DNA of 64,000 nucleotides from JAKFWI01 sp031399165 (GCA_031399165.1 JANNOO010000007.1:62001-126000); one strand, 5' to 3'. Shown: positions 43,682 to 52,910, counted from the first letter of the stretch. Made by a program: numbers and translations. The notes: generated from the sequence alone by a model not told the origin.

Positions 43682-46600
43682 CTATTCTGCGGGATGTGCG
43701 TGAGGGTTTGAACCTTCGCCGCCGTAAGCTTCGATCTCCCGCCGCGTCGCTTCGGGCGAGCGCGTAAAGCGGGCGAGCAGATCATAGAACGCCGGGACCA
43801 CGAACAGCGTTAGCAACGTCGAGAGCAACACACCGAACACGATCACTACGCCAATCGTGCGCCGGCTTTCCGCGCCGGCGCCCTCGCCCAGAATAAGAGG
43901 CACGGCGCCCATGATAGTGGCGGCGCTCGTCATCAAGATAGGCCGCAGCCGTAGGTCTGACGCAGCGACCACGGCGTCCCGAACCGCCCTGCCCTCGTCA
44001 CGTAACTGGTTGGCGAATTCGACAATCAAAATGCCATTCTTGGCCGCGAGAGCGATAAGGATGATGATCCCAATCTGGCTGTATATGTTCAGGGTCGAGC
44101 CGAACAGGAACAACCCGAACAAGCCGCCGGCGATCGCAAGCGGGACGCAGAGCATGATCACGAGCGGGTGGATGAAGCTTTCGAACTGCGCCGCCAGCAC
44201 CAAGAACACAATCAACAGCGCGAACCCGAACGCAAAATAGATGGCGCCAGAGGCGTCCTTGTAGGTTTTGGCCGCGCCCACATAACTGATCGTGACCGCC
44301 TGATTGCCGATCTCGGCGCGCGCCACACGCTCGATTTCCTCAATCGCCGCGCCGACCGTTACGCCAGGCGGCAACGCACCGGAAACCTCTACGGAGGCCA
44401 GGCGATTCAGCCGCTGCCGCTGTGACAGATCGCCAACATTCTTGAGGCTCACAACCGCCGAAAGCGGCACAAGCTCGCCCGTCGAACCGGATCGGACATA
44501 TTGGTTTGTCAGGTCGGTTATCTCGGATCGGGCGTCGCGCTCGGCCTGGACGTAGACGTAGTACTCGAGTCCGCTTTCGGTGAACGTATTCACGCGGCGC
44601 GAGCCCATGGTTGACTCCAGAGCGCGCCCCACGGATTGCACCGACACACCCAGCGCCGCCGCCCGCTCACGGTCGATATCGATTAATACACGGGGCGAGT
44701 TCGGCAGATAATTGCTTCGCGGACGCGTGACCAGATCGCTTTGGCGCAAACGATCGACGATGCGGTCGGCGATTGCCGCCAGGGGGGCGTAGTCGGCCCC
44801 GCCAAGAGAGATGCCCGGATCGCCGCCGCTGCCGCGGATGGCGTCCTGCATATTCACCCTGAACTGCGCGCCGGTGATCTGTGCGAGTTTGTTGTCGATT
44901 TCGGCAGCGATCTGCACGCCGGAACGTTCGCGTTTGCTCCAATCAGTGAGGTACACCTGCAGTTGCCCGCCGCTGAACGAGCCGTCGTTAAAGGTTGGCG
45001 CCATAGCCATGATGTGGTCGGCTTCGCCGGATTTCTTGTAGGTCAGCAGGACGGCTTCGGCCTGATTGAGGACTTGCCTCGTGTAGTCATATCCCGCGCC
45101 TTCTGGCGCCCGCATCATAACCTGCAGAACACCGCGATCTTCCTTCGGGAGCAACTCGCTTGGCAGACGAACGAACAAATAGCCGCCCAAGACCGTAACA
45201 AACGCAAAGGCGCCATACACGAGCACCTTGCGATGAAGCGCAGCCTCAAGAGAGCGGCGGTAAGACGCGCGCACGCGCTCAAGGACATTCTCGACTTTGC
45301 GGATGAGCCAGAACCCTTCCTTGACGGGTTTCAGCATCAGCGAACACATCATCGGCGTTAGCGTCAGCGAGCAGAACATCGAGATGATCACAACGCCGGC
45401 CACCGTCGCGGCGAGTTCGATGAACAACTTCCCGACATAGCCGCCCACAAACAAGAGCGGCGTAAACACCGCCACGAGCACGGCCGACGTGGCGATCACC
45501 GCGAACGCCACCTGCCGTGTGCCGTGCAGAGCTGCCACTTTTGGCGGCTCGCCCTCATCAACGCGGCGCTGGATGTTTTCCAGTACGACTATGGAATCAT
45601 CGACCACGATGCCGATCGACAGCACGAGCGCGAGCAGCGTGAGCAAATTGATCGAAAAGCCGAGCGCCGCGAGAAGCGAAAACACGCCAATTAGGCAAAC
45701 GGGAATCACCGCCGCCGGGATCGCCGCGGCGCGCATCGAGCCCAGGAACAAGAAGATCACCAGCACGACGAGCAGTACCGCCTCGCCAAGTGTCTTGTAG
45801 ACCTCTTTCACCGCTTCGGAGATGAATACGGTCGAATCGTTGTGAAGCTGAATGTTTGCGCCTTCCGGCAAGCCCTTGGCCAGTTCGGCGACTTCCGCCC
45901 TGACGAGATCGGCAACATCCAGGGCGTTCGACTTTGACTGCCGGACAATGCCTATGCCAACCGCGGGTTCGCCGTCTGCGCGAAAGGTGCGCCGTAGCTC
46001 CTCGGGCTCGACGACAATGCGCGCGACATCACCCAGCCGGACCACAGGGGCGTTCGGGTCGCGGCTTACCGGCAGGCGTGCGAAATCGGCCGGGTTTTGG
46101 AAGTTCCGCTCAACGCGAAGGGAATAATCGCGCGTCTTTCCCTCGATCGAGCCCGCCGGGGTTTCGAGATTTTGGCTGCGTAGCGCGTTCTCGACGTCAT
46201 CAACGGTTAGCCCCCGCGCCGCCATCGCTCCGGTGTCCAGCCACACCTTCATCGAGGGTTTGAACTCGCCGCCTATGCGCACACTGGAAACGCCATCAAG
46301 CGTCGAGAGCCGATCGGCGAAATAGCGCCGTGCGAAATCGCTAAGCTCCATCGAACTCATGGCGCTCGATCGCAGCGAGAACCACAGAAATGGAGCTGAA
46401 TCCGCGTCGTTCTTGGACACGACCGGACGGTCTGCGTCGGCCGGGATCTGATTGGTGACGCGCGCTACCGCGTTCTGAACGTCATTGGCCGCGTCATCTA
46501 TATTGCGATCGAGCTTGAACAGCACATTTACCGAAGCACGGCCATCGCGGCTGCTCGATGTGATCGTATCAATGCCTTCGATCCCGGAAAGCTGGTCCTC

Positions 46601-46801
46601 GATCGGGCGGGTTACCTGGGTTTCGATGACCTGGGCCGAGGCGCCGGCATAGGAGACGCTGATCCCGACGATCGGCTGATCCACGTCCGGCAATTCACGC
46701 AGCGGCAATTGAAAAAACGCGATCGCCCCGAACACGATGAGCACGAGGCTCATCACCGTGGCGAGCACAGGCCGGCGGACTGAAACGTCGGAAAGGATCA
46801 T
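43682..46801 (-). CDS. RND-family multidrug efflux permease (HAE1-type)
   Basis: A 1039-residue inner-membrane proton-driven exporter. Helix 1 is in RRPVLATVMSLVLIVFGAIA and the first porter domain has ISVSYAGASAQVIETQVTRP. The proton-relay Asp pair lies in LSIGIVVDDSIVVLENIQRR (helix 4). The repeat in the second half ends with IILIALAAKNGILIVEFANQ and MGAVPLILGEGAGAESRRTI. It follows the adaptor gene by 3 bp. No outer-membrane TolC-type gene is adjacent, so the pump presumably borrows one. Substrates unknown. Confidence 0.95.
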   Translation of the reverse strand: MILSDVSVRRPVLATVMSLVLIVFGAIAFFQLPLRELPDVDQPIVGISVSYAGASAQVIETQVTRPIEDQLSGIEGIDTITSSSRDGRASVNVLFKLDRNIDDAANDVQNAVARVTNQIPADADRPVVSKNDADSAPFLWFSLRSSAMSSMELSDFARRYFADRLSTLDGVSSVRIGGEFKPSMKVWLDTGAMAARGLTVDDVENALRSQNLETPAGSIEGKTRDYSLRVERNFQNPADFARLPVSRDPNAPVVRLGDVARIVVEPEELRRTFRADGEPAVGIGIVRQSKSNALDVADLVRAEVAELAKGLPEGANIQLHNDSTVFISEAVKEVYKTLGEAVLLVVLVIFLFLGSMRAAAIPAAVIPVCLIGVFSLLAALGFSINLLTLLALVLSIGIVVDDSIVVLENIQRRVDEGEPPKVAALHGTRQVAFAVIATSAVLVAVFTPLLFVGGYVGKLFIELAATVAGVVIISMFCSLTLTPMMCSLMLKPVKEGFWLIRKVENVLERVRASYRRSLEAALHRKVLVYGAFAFVTVLGGYLFVRLPSELLPKEDRGVLQVMMRAPEGAGYDYTRQVLNQAEAVLLTYKKSGEADHIMAMAPTFNDGSFSGGQLQVYLTDWSKRERSGVQIAAEIDNKLAQITGAQFRVNMQDAIRGSGGDPGISLGGADYAPLAAIADRIVDRLRQSDLVTRPRSNYLPNSPRVLIDIDRERAAALGVSVQSVGRALESTMGSRRVNTFTESGLEYYVYVQAERDARSEITDLTNQYVRSGSTGELVPLSAVVSLKNVGDLSQRQRLNRLASVEVSGALPPGVTVGAAIEEIERVARAEIGNQAVTISYVGAAKTYKDASGAIYFAFGFALLIVFLVLAAQFESFIHPLVIMLCVPLAIAGGLFGLFLFGSTLNIYSQIGIIILIALAAKNGILIVEFANQLRDEGRAVRDAVVAASDLRLRPILMTSAATIMGAVPLILGEGAGAESRRTIGVVIVFGVLLSTLLTLFVVPAFYDLLARFTRSPEATRREIEAYGGEGSNPHAHPAE

Positions 46802-46804
46802 CGC

Positions 46805-48154
46805 TTAGATTCTCCCGCGCGGTTGACTGGGCGCAGGCCCAGCTGTTTCTTTGCCATTTGCAGGGGCTTTCGGATCGTTGATGCGCACGGGCTGCCCAGG
46901 ACGAATGCGAGAAACGCCGTTCACGACGACCGTGTCGCCCTGCTTCAGCCCGTCCAATACCTCGATCATCCCGCCCCGCCGCCGTCCAGGTGTAATCTTT
47001 ACACGCCCCGCTGTAACGCCGGGGCCGTTTTTGGCAATTGTGAAAACGAAGGTTTCGTTCGCTTCCTCCAACAGCGCAATTTCCGGAACCGCCAAAGCCG
47101 AAACCGGGTTGGAGCGCACCTCCACCGTCATCAGCATGCCAGGCTTCAGCTGCCCGCCCGGATTGGGCAGTAGCGCGCGCACGCGCACAGTTCGCGTCGA
47201 AGGATTGATCCTGCTATCGACTTCGTCCACGCGCCCTTCAAACTCAACGTCCGGGAAAGCGGCGGTTTTAGCGCCCAGCGGCGCATTCTTCTTCATTTTC
47301 GACAATTGCGCTTCGGGCACATCGAAATCGAGTTTGATCATCGACGTGTCGTCGAGCGTGGCGATTGCCGCGCCTGGCGTGGCCAGCATGCCTGGACTGG
47401 CGGTGCGCAAGCCGACGACGCCATCAAACGGCGCCCGGATCGTCCTGTCGCTGATGCGCGAGCGCATTCCGTCAACCTGCGCCTGAGAGCGGTTCAGCGC
47501 CGCTTGCGCCTCTTCCACCCTTGCTTTCGGCGCAAAACCTTTTTGATAGAGTTCGTTGTAGCGGTCGAACCCGCTCTTATCGACTTCAAGCTGCGCGCGG
47601 GCGTTGTTCAAATCGGCCTGCTGCTCGACGTTAGCCAACTCAACCAGCACCTGCCCCTTTTTAACCCTGTCGCCGCTGTCGAAACGAATTGCACGGATCA
47701 CGTCGCTGATCTTCGACGTGACCGTGATCGACTCGCGAGCCTGCGCGGTGCCGAGCGCCTGAACCGCGTCGTAGAATTGCGCGTTGCCGACCGGAGCTGC
47801 GTCCACGAGCGGAGGTCCGCCGCCTGGGCCACCAGGGCCGCCGCCACCGCCAGGGCCGCCAGGGCCACCGCCAGGGCCGCCGCCAGGGCCGCCCGGCCGA
47901 CCGCCCCCGGCCTGACCTTCGCGGCCGCCCTGCCCGGGTTGCGCATTGCCAGCGCCTGCTGGACCTGCCGCGCCGCCGGGACCGCCGCCGGGCGGGCCGC
48001 CAGCCACTTGCTGCCGGCTCCCCGAGCCAAACGCCAGGCCGATGAGGTCTTTAAGCAGGACCACGCCCGTCATTGCGACAATCAAAGCGACGGTGACGGC
48101 AGCGAAGCCGTACCGCCGCAAAACATCGCGATTGAGCACGTCGTTAATTTTCAT
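46805..48154 (-). CDS. RND efflux periplasmic adaptor (HlyD/AcrA family) with Gly/Pro-rich segment
   Basis: A 449-residue membrane-fusion protein. One N-terminal helix (FAAVTVALIVAMTGVVLLKD) anchors it. A Gly/Pro-rich low-complexity stretch (about residues 50-115) separates the anchor from the conserved body. The lipoyl/barrel-sandwich hybrid has FDSGDRVKKGQVLVELANVE, the helical hairpin LNNARAQLEVDKSGFDRYNE, and RTIRAPFDGVVGLRTASPGM; the beta-barrel and membrane-proximal domains follow. ATGs at 48166 and GTG at 48181 are alternatives; 48154 (MKINDVLNRD) has GGAA six bases upstream. It is coupled to the permease. Confidence 0.92.
   Translation of the reverse strand: MKINDVLNRDVLRRYGFAAVTVALIVAMTGVVLLKDLIGLAFGSGSRQQVAGGPPGGGPGGAAGPAGAGNAQPGQGGREGQAGGGRPGGPGGGPGGGPGGPGGGGGPGGPGGGPPLVDAAPVGNAQFYDAVQALGTAQARESITVTSKISDVIRAIRFDSGDRVKKGQVLVELANVEQQADLNNARAQLEVDKSGFDRYNELYQKGFAPKARVEEAQAALNRSQAQVDGMRSRISDRTIRAPFDGVVGLRTASPGMLATPGAAIATLDDTSMIKLDFDVPEAQLSKMKKNAPLGAKTAAFPDVEFEGRVDEVDSRINPSTRTVRVRALLPNPGGQLKPGMLMTVEVRSNPVSALAVPEIALLEEANETFVFTIAKNGPGVTAGRVKITPGRRRGGMIEVLDGLKQGDTVVVNGVSRIRPGQPVRINDPKAPANGKETAGPAPSQPRGRI
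47811..48003. repeat. Low-complexity Gly/Pro-coding tandem repeat in the adaptor gene
   Basis: GC-rich tract built on irregular copies of a CCGCCAGGGCC-like unit (tightest between 47811 and 47900), encoding repeats of GGPGG in the efflux adaptor. Such tracts are prone to length change by slippage. Units are of unequal length, so this is not a clean microsatellite. Confidence 0.7.
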
Positions 48155-48224
48155 GACGGGTTCCATATGCGGAAACGACACAATGGCGCTACCGCTTTAC
48201 GCGGATGTGACCTTCACCTTTCTG

Positions 48225-48232
48225 TTTATAGC
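48225..48232 (-). promoter_or_regulatory. Possible -10 element of the RND operon
   Basis: On the minus strand GCTATAAA lies about 70 bp upstream of the adaptor start and fits the Caulobacter-type -10 GCTANA. A matching -35 is not clear, so the call is weak. Confidence 0.25.
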
Positions 48233-48249
48233 GCTTTCGTTACATTTCC

Positions 48250-48945
48250 CTATTTGCGGCTCCACCAACCCAAAACAATGGCGTGATCGCCCGCGGCTTC
48301 GCCAATTCCGACGCGATACCCTAGCTGCATCCCACCAGCGTCCGAAACAAAGCCAACCGCCGAAAGCTGCAATTTGATGGTTTGCTGGCCATTTTCGCCT
48401 AGCGATAGGTCGCGATCGACGAAAACCTGACCAAGGCCAAGCCAGTTTGTCGTGGGCCGCCAGCCGATCGAAAGATCGTAGCGGCCTCGATGACAGCCTT
48501 GCTCCTGGGTCCTGTAAGCCGCCTCGACGTTCACGAATACGTCACCTGTGCTCCGGCCTGCCAGCGCGCGCGCCTCGGCGCCCCATCCGTCGCAGGCCGC
48601 GGACGGCTCATAACTCCAGATGGCGCCGCCCTGCAGCGCCAAAGCGGTCTGGCCTGAGTTAAGCACCGACCATTTGATCGACCCCTGCCCGTCCGCGCCC
48701 GAGCCGGACGGTCCGTAGAGGTCAGCCGCATCTAAATGGATTTGGCCAATTAGCCCGAACCGGCCAGGGAGCGCCCGCTCATGGTAAACATCCGCCTCGT
48801 AATAGCGGCCCTGGTCCCGCTCGCCGGCCACCAACCCGACAATCGTCTCGTTGTCGGCGCTCCAGGCGCCGGCCTTGGCCGTTCCTGGCGCAGCCGCTAG
48901 CGCGCCCACCAACAATCCCCTTACCCAACGGTTCGGTGTTTGCAT
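48250..48945 (-). CDS. Exported protein of unknown function, possible outer-membrane barrel
   Basis: A 231-residue protein with signal peptide MQTPNRWVRGLLVGALAAAP ending near APGTAKA-GAW. The mature part alternates short hydrophobic and polar stretches rich in Gly, Tyr and Trp (FGLIGQIHLDAADLYG, TALALQGGAIWSYEP, YDLSIGWRPTTNWLGLGQVF), suggesting beta strands. Two Cys are present near the middle. I recognise no family. It precedes the RND adaptor gene on the same strand by 95 bp, but a functional link is only possible. The ATG at 48945 is chosen because it gives a clean signal peptide. Confidence 0.65.
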   Translation of the reverse strand: MQTPNRWVRGLLVGALAAAPGTAKAGAWSADNETIVGLVAGERDQGRYYEADVYHERALPGRFGLIGQIHLDAADLYGPSGSGADGQGSIKWSVLNSGQTALALQGGAIWSYEPSAACDGWGAEARALAGRSTGDVFVNVEAAYRTQEQGCHRGRYDLSIGWRPTTNWLGLGQVFVDRDLSLGENGQQTIKLQLSAVGFVSDAGGMQLGYRVGIGEAAGDHAIVLGWWSRK

Positions 48946-49016
48946 CACCCGCAACGTCCCCAGCCCGCCGCGGCAAGGTGACGAGACCAAAGATTACTGT
49001 CAAACCAAGCCGATTG

Positions 49017-49784
49017 ATGTCATCCGCGCCCCGCCTCCACTTTACCGCGAGCCCGCGTCCTGAAGCGATCGACGCCATGCGCCGGCTGCGCCAACGCTAC
49101 GGCGACGTGGGTGAGCCCGAAGCGGAGGTGATCGTTGCGCTGGGCGGAGACGGGCACATGCTCGCAACGCTGCGAAGACGGCTTTCCGACCGCAAACCCG
49201 TTTACGGAATGAACCGCGGCACAATCGGCTTCCTCATGAACGACTTCAGCGAGGAACGCCTCACTGAACGCCTGACCAAATCCGAAAGCGTCCGAATTCG
49301 TCCGCTACTCATGCGGGCGCAAACGGCGTCCGGCGCCGTCGAGGAACGCCGCGCGATTAATGAAGTGTCGCTGCTGCGCCAGTCGGCGCAAACCGCGCGC
49401 ATCCGCGTCATCGTCGACGCCAAAGAGCGTATGGCAGATCTGGCGTGCGATGGCGTTCTTGTCGCCACGCCCGCTGGCTCTACCGCCTACAACCTCTCGG
49501 CGCACGGCCCAATCCTGCCGATAGGCGCCCGGCTGCTGGCGCTGACGCCGATCAGCGCCTTCCGCCCGCGCCGCTGGCGCGGCGCGCTGCTGCCGCACAA
49601 TGCGCAGGTGCGCCTCGAAGTGCTGGAGGCGAAACTGCGGCCTGTCAGCGCGTCAGCCGATAACCTCGAAGTCCGCGACGTTGTTGCGGTCGATGTGACT
49701 GAAGATCCGCTTAGCCTCGAGATGCTGTTTGACGAAGATTTCGCCCTCGACGAGCGCGTGCTCCGCGAACAATTTTCAGTGTGA
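49017..49784 (+). CDS. nadK: NAD kinase
   Basis: Phosphorylates NAD to NADP using ATP or polyphosphate. From the ATG at 49017 it is 255 residues, typical for the short alphaproteobacterial form. It has EVIVALGGDGHMLATLRRRL with the GGDG motif, GMNRGTIGFLMN, the NE-type catalytic segment AINEVSLLR, and DGVLVATPAGSTAYNLSAHG with GPILP. The frame is open upstream, but those residues overlap the divergent gene's leader and lack family character. Confidence 0.95.
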   Translation: MSSAPRLHFTASPRPEAIDAMRRLRQRYGDVGEPEAEVIVALGGDGHMLATLRRRLSDRKPVYGMNRGTIGFLMNDFSEERLTERLTKSESVRIRPLLMRAQTASGAVEERRAINEVSLLRQSAQTARIRVIVDAKERMADLACDGVLVATPAGSTAYNLSAHGPILPIGARLLALTPISAFRPRRWRGALLPHNAQVRLEVLEAKLRPVSASADNLEVRDVVAVDVTEDPLSLEMLFDEDFALDERVLREQFSV

Positions 49785-49843
49785 CGAAATCAACGATTTG
49801 TTGACCTAACGGCCTCAAGGTGACGCGCCGTCAAGGAGTCCGT

Positions 49844-50290
49844 ATGTCTGCTCGTTCAGCCTCGCCCTGCTTTAACGACGAAGCGATCGAACGCGCAGAA
49901 GCCGCGATGAAAGCCCTGAGCACCAATTTCGACGAGTGGTTGACTACCGAAATCGATCGGCTGGAAGCGGCGCGCGCGAGCGCCCGCCGGGCAGGCTTCG
50001 GCGATGAGGCGCTGGAAACCCTATTTCTGCGCGCCCATGACGTCAAAGGCGTCGGCACGACCTACGGCTTTCCGCTGGTGACGGCGATTGCCGCCCAGCT
50101 TTGCCGCCTGCTCGACAATCCGCACGGACGGGCGGCGGCTCGCGAAACGCCTGCGCTGGTGGATGCGCATGTCGACGGCGTGCGCGCTATTGTCCGCTCA
50201 AACCTCAGAGCCGCGGACGATCCCATCGGCTTATCGCTGATCACAGAATTGAAATCGCGCGTCGATCGCTGGGCAAGCGCCGGCTCCTAA
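49844..50290 (+). CDS. Histidine phosphotransfer (Hpt) domain protein
   Basis: A 148-residue helical protein with one Hpt domain over about residues 25-145. The phospho-accepting His is probably His65 in FLRAHDVKGVGTTYGFPLVT, followed by AAQLCRLLDNP. Hpt proteins relay phosphoryl groups between receiver domains; no hybrid kinase is adjacent. The ATG at 49844 has a good AGGAG five to six bases upstream. It follows nadK by 59 bp and precedes the EAL-like gene by 59 bp. Confidence 0.88.
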   Translation: MSARSASPCFNDEAIERAEAAMKALSTNFDEWLTTEIDRLEAARASARRAGFGDEALETLFLRAHDVKGVGTTYGFPLVTAIAAQLCRLLDNPHGRAAARETPALVDAHVDGVRAIVRSNLRAADDPIGLSLITELKSRVDRWASAGS

Positions 50291-50349
50291 CGCGCGTTTA
50301 CCCTGTTCACAGGCCGGTTTTTTAAGGCGCGCGCACTAAGCTCACGCCC

Positions 50350-50976
50350 ATGTCTGCCGCCGCAGCCCTTAAAGTCGCTTCCGCTGCCGCCGTTCTTCCG
50401 GCGGTTCGCACCGATTTGCGTACGGGCCTGTCTGCCGCCGGACATGTTGATGTGCGTGGGCTTAACCTCGACCAATGGATCGCCGCCGTGAGCGCTGCCC
50501 GCAGCGTCTGGCAGGCCGATCGCCAGGCCGCTCCGCTTTCCGCGGCCGCACCAACTTTCCTGTTCGAATCGGGTGCGCCAAGCCGATTGGATGCGCTGCT
50601 GCGCGGCGCCGATTTCGCCATGCGCAGCGTTACGATCGAAATCGACGAGGCCGGCTTGCTGCTTGCAGGCGAGGCCGGACTTGCCGCTATCGAACGGTTG
50701 CGCGCGCGAGGCTGGGGCGTGGCTCTGGCGTGTGATGCTGCGTGCCCGATGCCGATGGGCGGGCGTCTGCGTAACGCGCTGACCGAAATCATCGCTGATC
50801 CGCCGGAAACATTATCCCCCGCCCTCGCGCTTTCAGAGACGCCCACGCCCCTGCTCAACCGCATCCGCGCGGCCGGCAACGCGGGACTGGCCGTGACGGC
50901 CCGGCAAGCAAAATCACCGGCTCACGCCGGCATGCTGATCGCCCTCGGCTTCGATCGCGGGCAATACGTCCGCTAA
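50350..50976 (+). CDS. Unknown protein with a degenerate EAL-like region
   Basis: A 208-residue protein I cannot place firmly. Residues about 75-160 resemble the middle of an EAL phosphodiesterase: LDALLRGADFAMRSVTIEID, then LAAIERLRARGWGVALACDA. The EAL motif itself and the acidic metal ligands in DD(F) are absent, and the protein is shorter than a full ~240-residue domain. If the relation is real, it is probably a non-catalytic binding protein rather than a c-di-GMP hydrolase. It follows the Hpt gene and converges with the DUF2336 gene, with a 4-bp interlocked stop. Confidence 0.55.
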   Translation: MSAAAALKVASAAAVLPAVRTDLRTGLSAAGHVDVRGLNLDQWIAAVSAARSVWQADRQAAPLSAAAPTFLFESGAPSRLDALLRGADFAMRSVTIEIDEAGLLLAGEAGLAAIERLRARGWGVALACDAACPMPMGGRLRNALTEIIADPPETLSPALALSETPTPLLNRIRAAGNAGLAVTARQAKSPAHAGMLIALGFDRGQYVR

Positions 50977-52112
50977 GCGGTCTTGCGGTCGGGCGCATCG
51001 CCGGTCGCGTCAAGCTTTTCCAGCAGATAGTCCAGATCGTCGCGCGGAATCGACTGGAACAGGGTCAAAACCCGCTCGATCATCCGCTGACGGAACGACT
51101 CACGATCGAAATCGAATCCGTCGCACCCGATCTGGTGATAGACGTCCATCGCGGCGCGGAATGCGGGAAATAGCCGCGTCGGCAGGCCCGAACGGTCGAA
51201 AATAGCTTTCAGCCCCAGCGGCCCGCCGTCATGCATCATCAGCCAGGCGCGGTTATGCGGCAAGGCGCTTAGTTCAGCCATCGCATGCTCAACGAATTCC
51301 ATGTGGCCAAGGCAGAGCGCGCGCATGATGAACGATGGCGTCAAGCGCCCCTGCAGCACCATCTGTCGTGCAAACCGCGGCAAATCCGATTGCAGCCCGG
51401 CCTGCTCCACCAGATCAAGCGTGGCGCGTTCGCGCGCGCCGCTGGCCAGATCGATCGCCAGTTGCGGCGGCACTTCGTGGTGATTGACCAGATAGTCGAA
51501 CACCTCTCCCGTAACCATCGCTATCAGACGCTCGACAATCGTCACTGGCAATTGGCGCCGGTGCGCCATTGCCGCCGTGATGCTTGGGCGGTCGCCAAGG
51601 CGCTGCAAAACCGTCGAGAGAGCCTGCTGATCAAACTGCGCGTTGTCATTTGCCAGCGCCTTTTTCACCGCGTCAGGATGTCCGAACACGGAAAGCGCGC
51701 CCGTGACCGCTCCGCTTAGCTTATCGCGGCTGGCGACGGCGACCTGACTGGCGGGCGGCGCGGATCTGATGATCTCCACCAGATCGGCGTCGGACAACAC
51801 CGGAGAATGTTGCAACAGCGGCAACGCAATGGCGTCGATATCTCGCGTGAGCTTTAGCGCCAGCGCACGCGGCAGTTTGGGCGAGTTTTGCAGCGCAACA
51901 GCGAGCGCCTGGCGCACGCTTATTGCCGCATCGTGCGCCATCATGGTCAGGATTTCTTCGGCGTAGGTGCGGTCTGCATCGCCCAGAGGCGCGTGATCGA
52001 TAACGCGGCAAATCTTACGCGCAGCGCCAGCGCGATCGTCATCATTGGCGCCCTTCACCAGCGTGCGGATATCAGCGTCGGTCAGTTGCGCGCGCATGGT
52101 CACGACCGGCAT
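50973..52112 (-). CDS. DUF2336 domain protein (HEAT-like alpha-helical repeat)
   Basis: A 379-residue, almost entirely helical protein with the repeat style of DUF2336: LTDADIRTLVKGANDDDRAG, a central run of two-helix repeats, and PVLSDADLVEIIRSAPPASQ. The C-terminal part (about residues 270-379) is less repetitive. DUF2336 proteins are abundant in Caulobacterales and have no established biochemical role. A GTG at 52211 would add 33 residues, but the ATG at 52112 has a strong AGGAAGAG upstream. It lies 102 bp after the transglycosylase gene on the same strand. Confidence 0.82.
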   Translation of the reverse strand: MPVVTMRAQLTDADIRTLVKGANDDDRAGAARKICRVIDHAPLGDADRTYAEEILTMMAHDAAISVRQALAVALQNSPKLPRALALKLTRDIDAIALPLLQHSPVLSDADLVEIIRSAPPASQVAVASRDKLSGAVTGALSVFGHPDAVKKALANDNAQFDQQALSTVLQRLGDRPSITAAMAHRRQLPVTIVERLIAMVTGEVFDYLVNHHEVPPQLAIDLASGARERATLDLVEQAGLQSDLPRFARQMVLQGRLTPSFIMRALCLGHMEFVEHAMAELSALPHNRAWLMMHDGGPLGLKAIFDRSGLPTRLFPAFRAAMDVYHQIGCDGFDFDRESFRQRMIERVLTLFQSIPRDDLDYLLEKLDATGDAPDRKTA

Positions 52113-52214
52113 TTTCTCTTCCTTTAGCGGCTGCGCCAACGGTGATTCCCCCGCTGCGCCAAACCGCGTGAGCGTGGGGCCTGCGTCGTTAACGAATGCT
52201 TTCCAGCTCACGGT

Positions 52215-52910
52215 TCACGGCTTGTCCTGGCGATAGGCGTTCATGGCCAACGACCAGAGATCAAATCCGAATGATTCGCCGAGCGTGGTGAGCAGCCCGA
52301 TTGATGGTCCCGACACCAGGCCAGTAGACACCGCCGCCGTAGGCTGAATTTGGGCATCCAGCGGCTCGACATTCAGCTTGGCCAGCAGCGCCGCGGCCGA
52401 AACCGGCTCGCCGGCCTTGTCGAAAAACAGCGCACGGTTAGCAGCTGCGGCCTTGGGAAAAAGATCGGCCGCGCGCGCATGCTCCGGCGCCGCGATCAGC
52501 CGGGCTGCGCCGTCGGCGCCCATCACATGCGCGGCGTACACTTCGCCCGGGCTCGGCTGGCGGCCAAGCCGTGACGCCAGCGCCGCGCTGTTTTCGCGCG
52601 TCAGCTCACCGGCCATGTTTGCTGCTATCTCCGGATCATAGCGCAGATCGAGCAGGCGCTTGCGGCCGGCGGCGTCGCTGGCCGGGCTCAACCCATATTT
52701 GCCGCCATGCCGCTCGATCAGCCCCATCCAGGTGCTTTCGATGAACTGGAACAGGCCCGCCGCCGACGACGTGGCGGCTTTGGCGTTGCGATCCAGACCG
52801 CTCTCGCGCTTGGCGGTCTCCAGCAGCATGCCGAAATCGACGCCGGTAGATTGCGCGGCGCGCGATACCGCCTGGATCGCCGCGTCCCGCAGGGCTGAAT
52901 CAACACGCAT
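52215..52910 (-). CDS. Lytic transglycosylase, SLT domain
   Basis: A 231-residue protein with an SLT (lysozyme-like) domain over about residues 8-130. The catalytic Glu is Glu36 in LLETAKRESGLDRNAKAATS, followed by SSAAGLFQFIESTWMGLIER and PSPGEVYAAHVMGADGAARL. No signal peptide is visible; the N-terminus MRVDSALRDAAIQAVSRAAQ is polar, so export by a flagellar or other dedicated route is possible. It resembles the PleA group of Caulobacter, which acts in pilus and flagellum assembly, but this is not proven. A CtrA-like box lies 25 bp upstream. Confidence 0.85.
   Translation of the reverse strand: MRVDSALRDAAIQAVSRAAQSTGVDFGMLLETAKRESGLDRNAKAATSSAAGLFQFIESTWMGLIERHGGKYGLSPASDAAGRKRLLDLRYDPEIAANMAGELTRENSAALASRLGRQPSPGEVYAAHVMGADGAARLIAAPEHARAADLFPKAAAANRALFFDKAGEPVSAAALLAKLNVEPLDAQIQPTAAVSTGLVSGPSIGLLTTLGESFGFDLWSLAMNAYRQDKP

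Noticed and set aside
47811..48003. Repeats in the efflux adaptor gene as a possible CRISPR or VNTR array
   Set aside because: Units are short, irregular and in frame within a coding region; there are no spacers.
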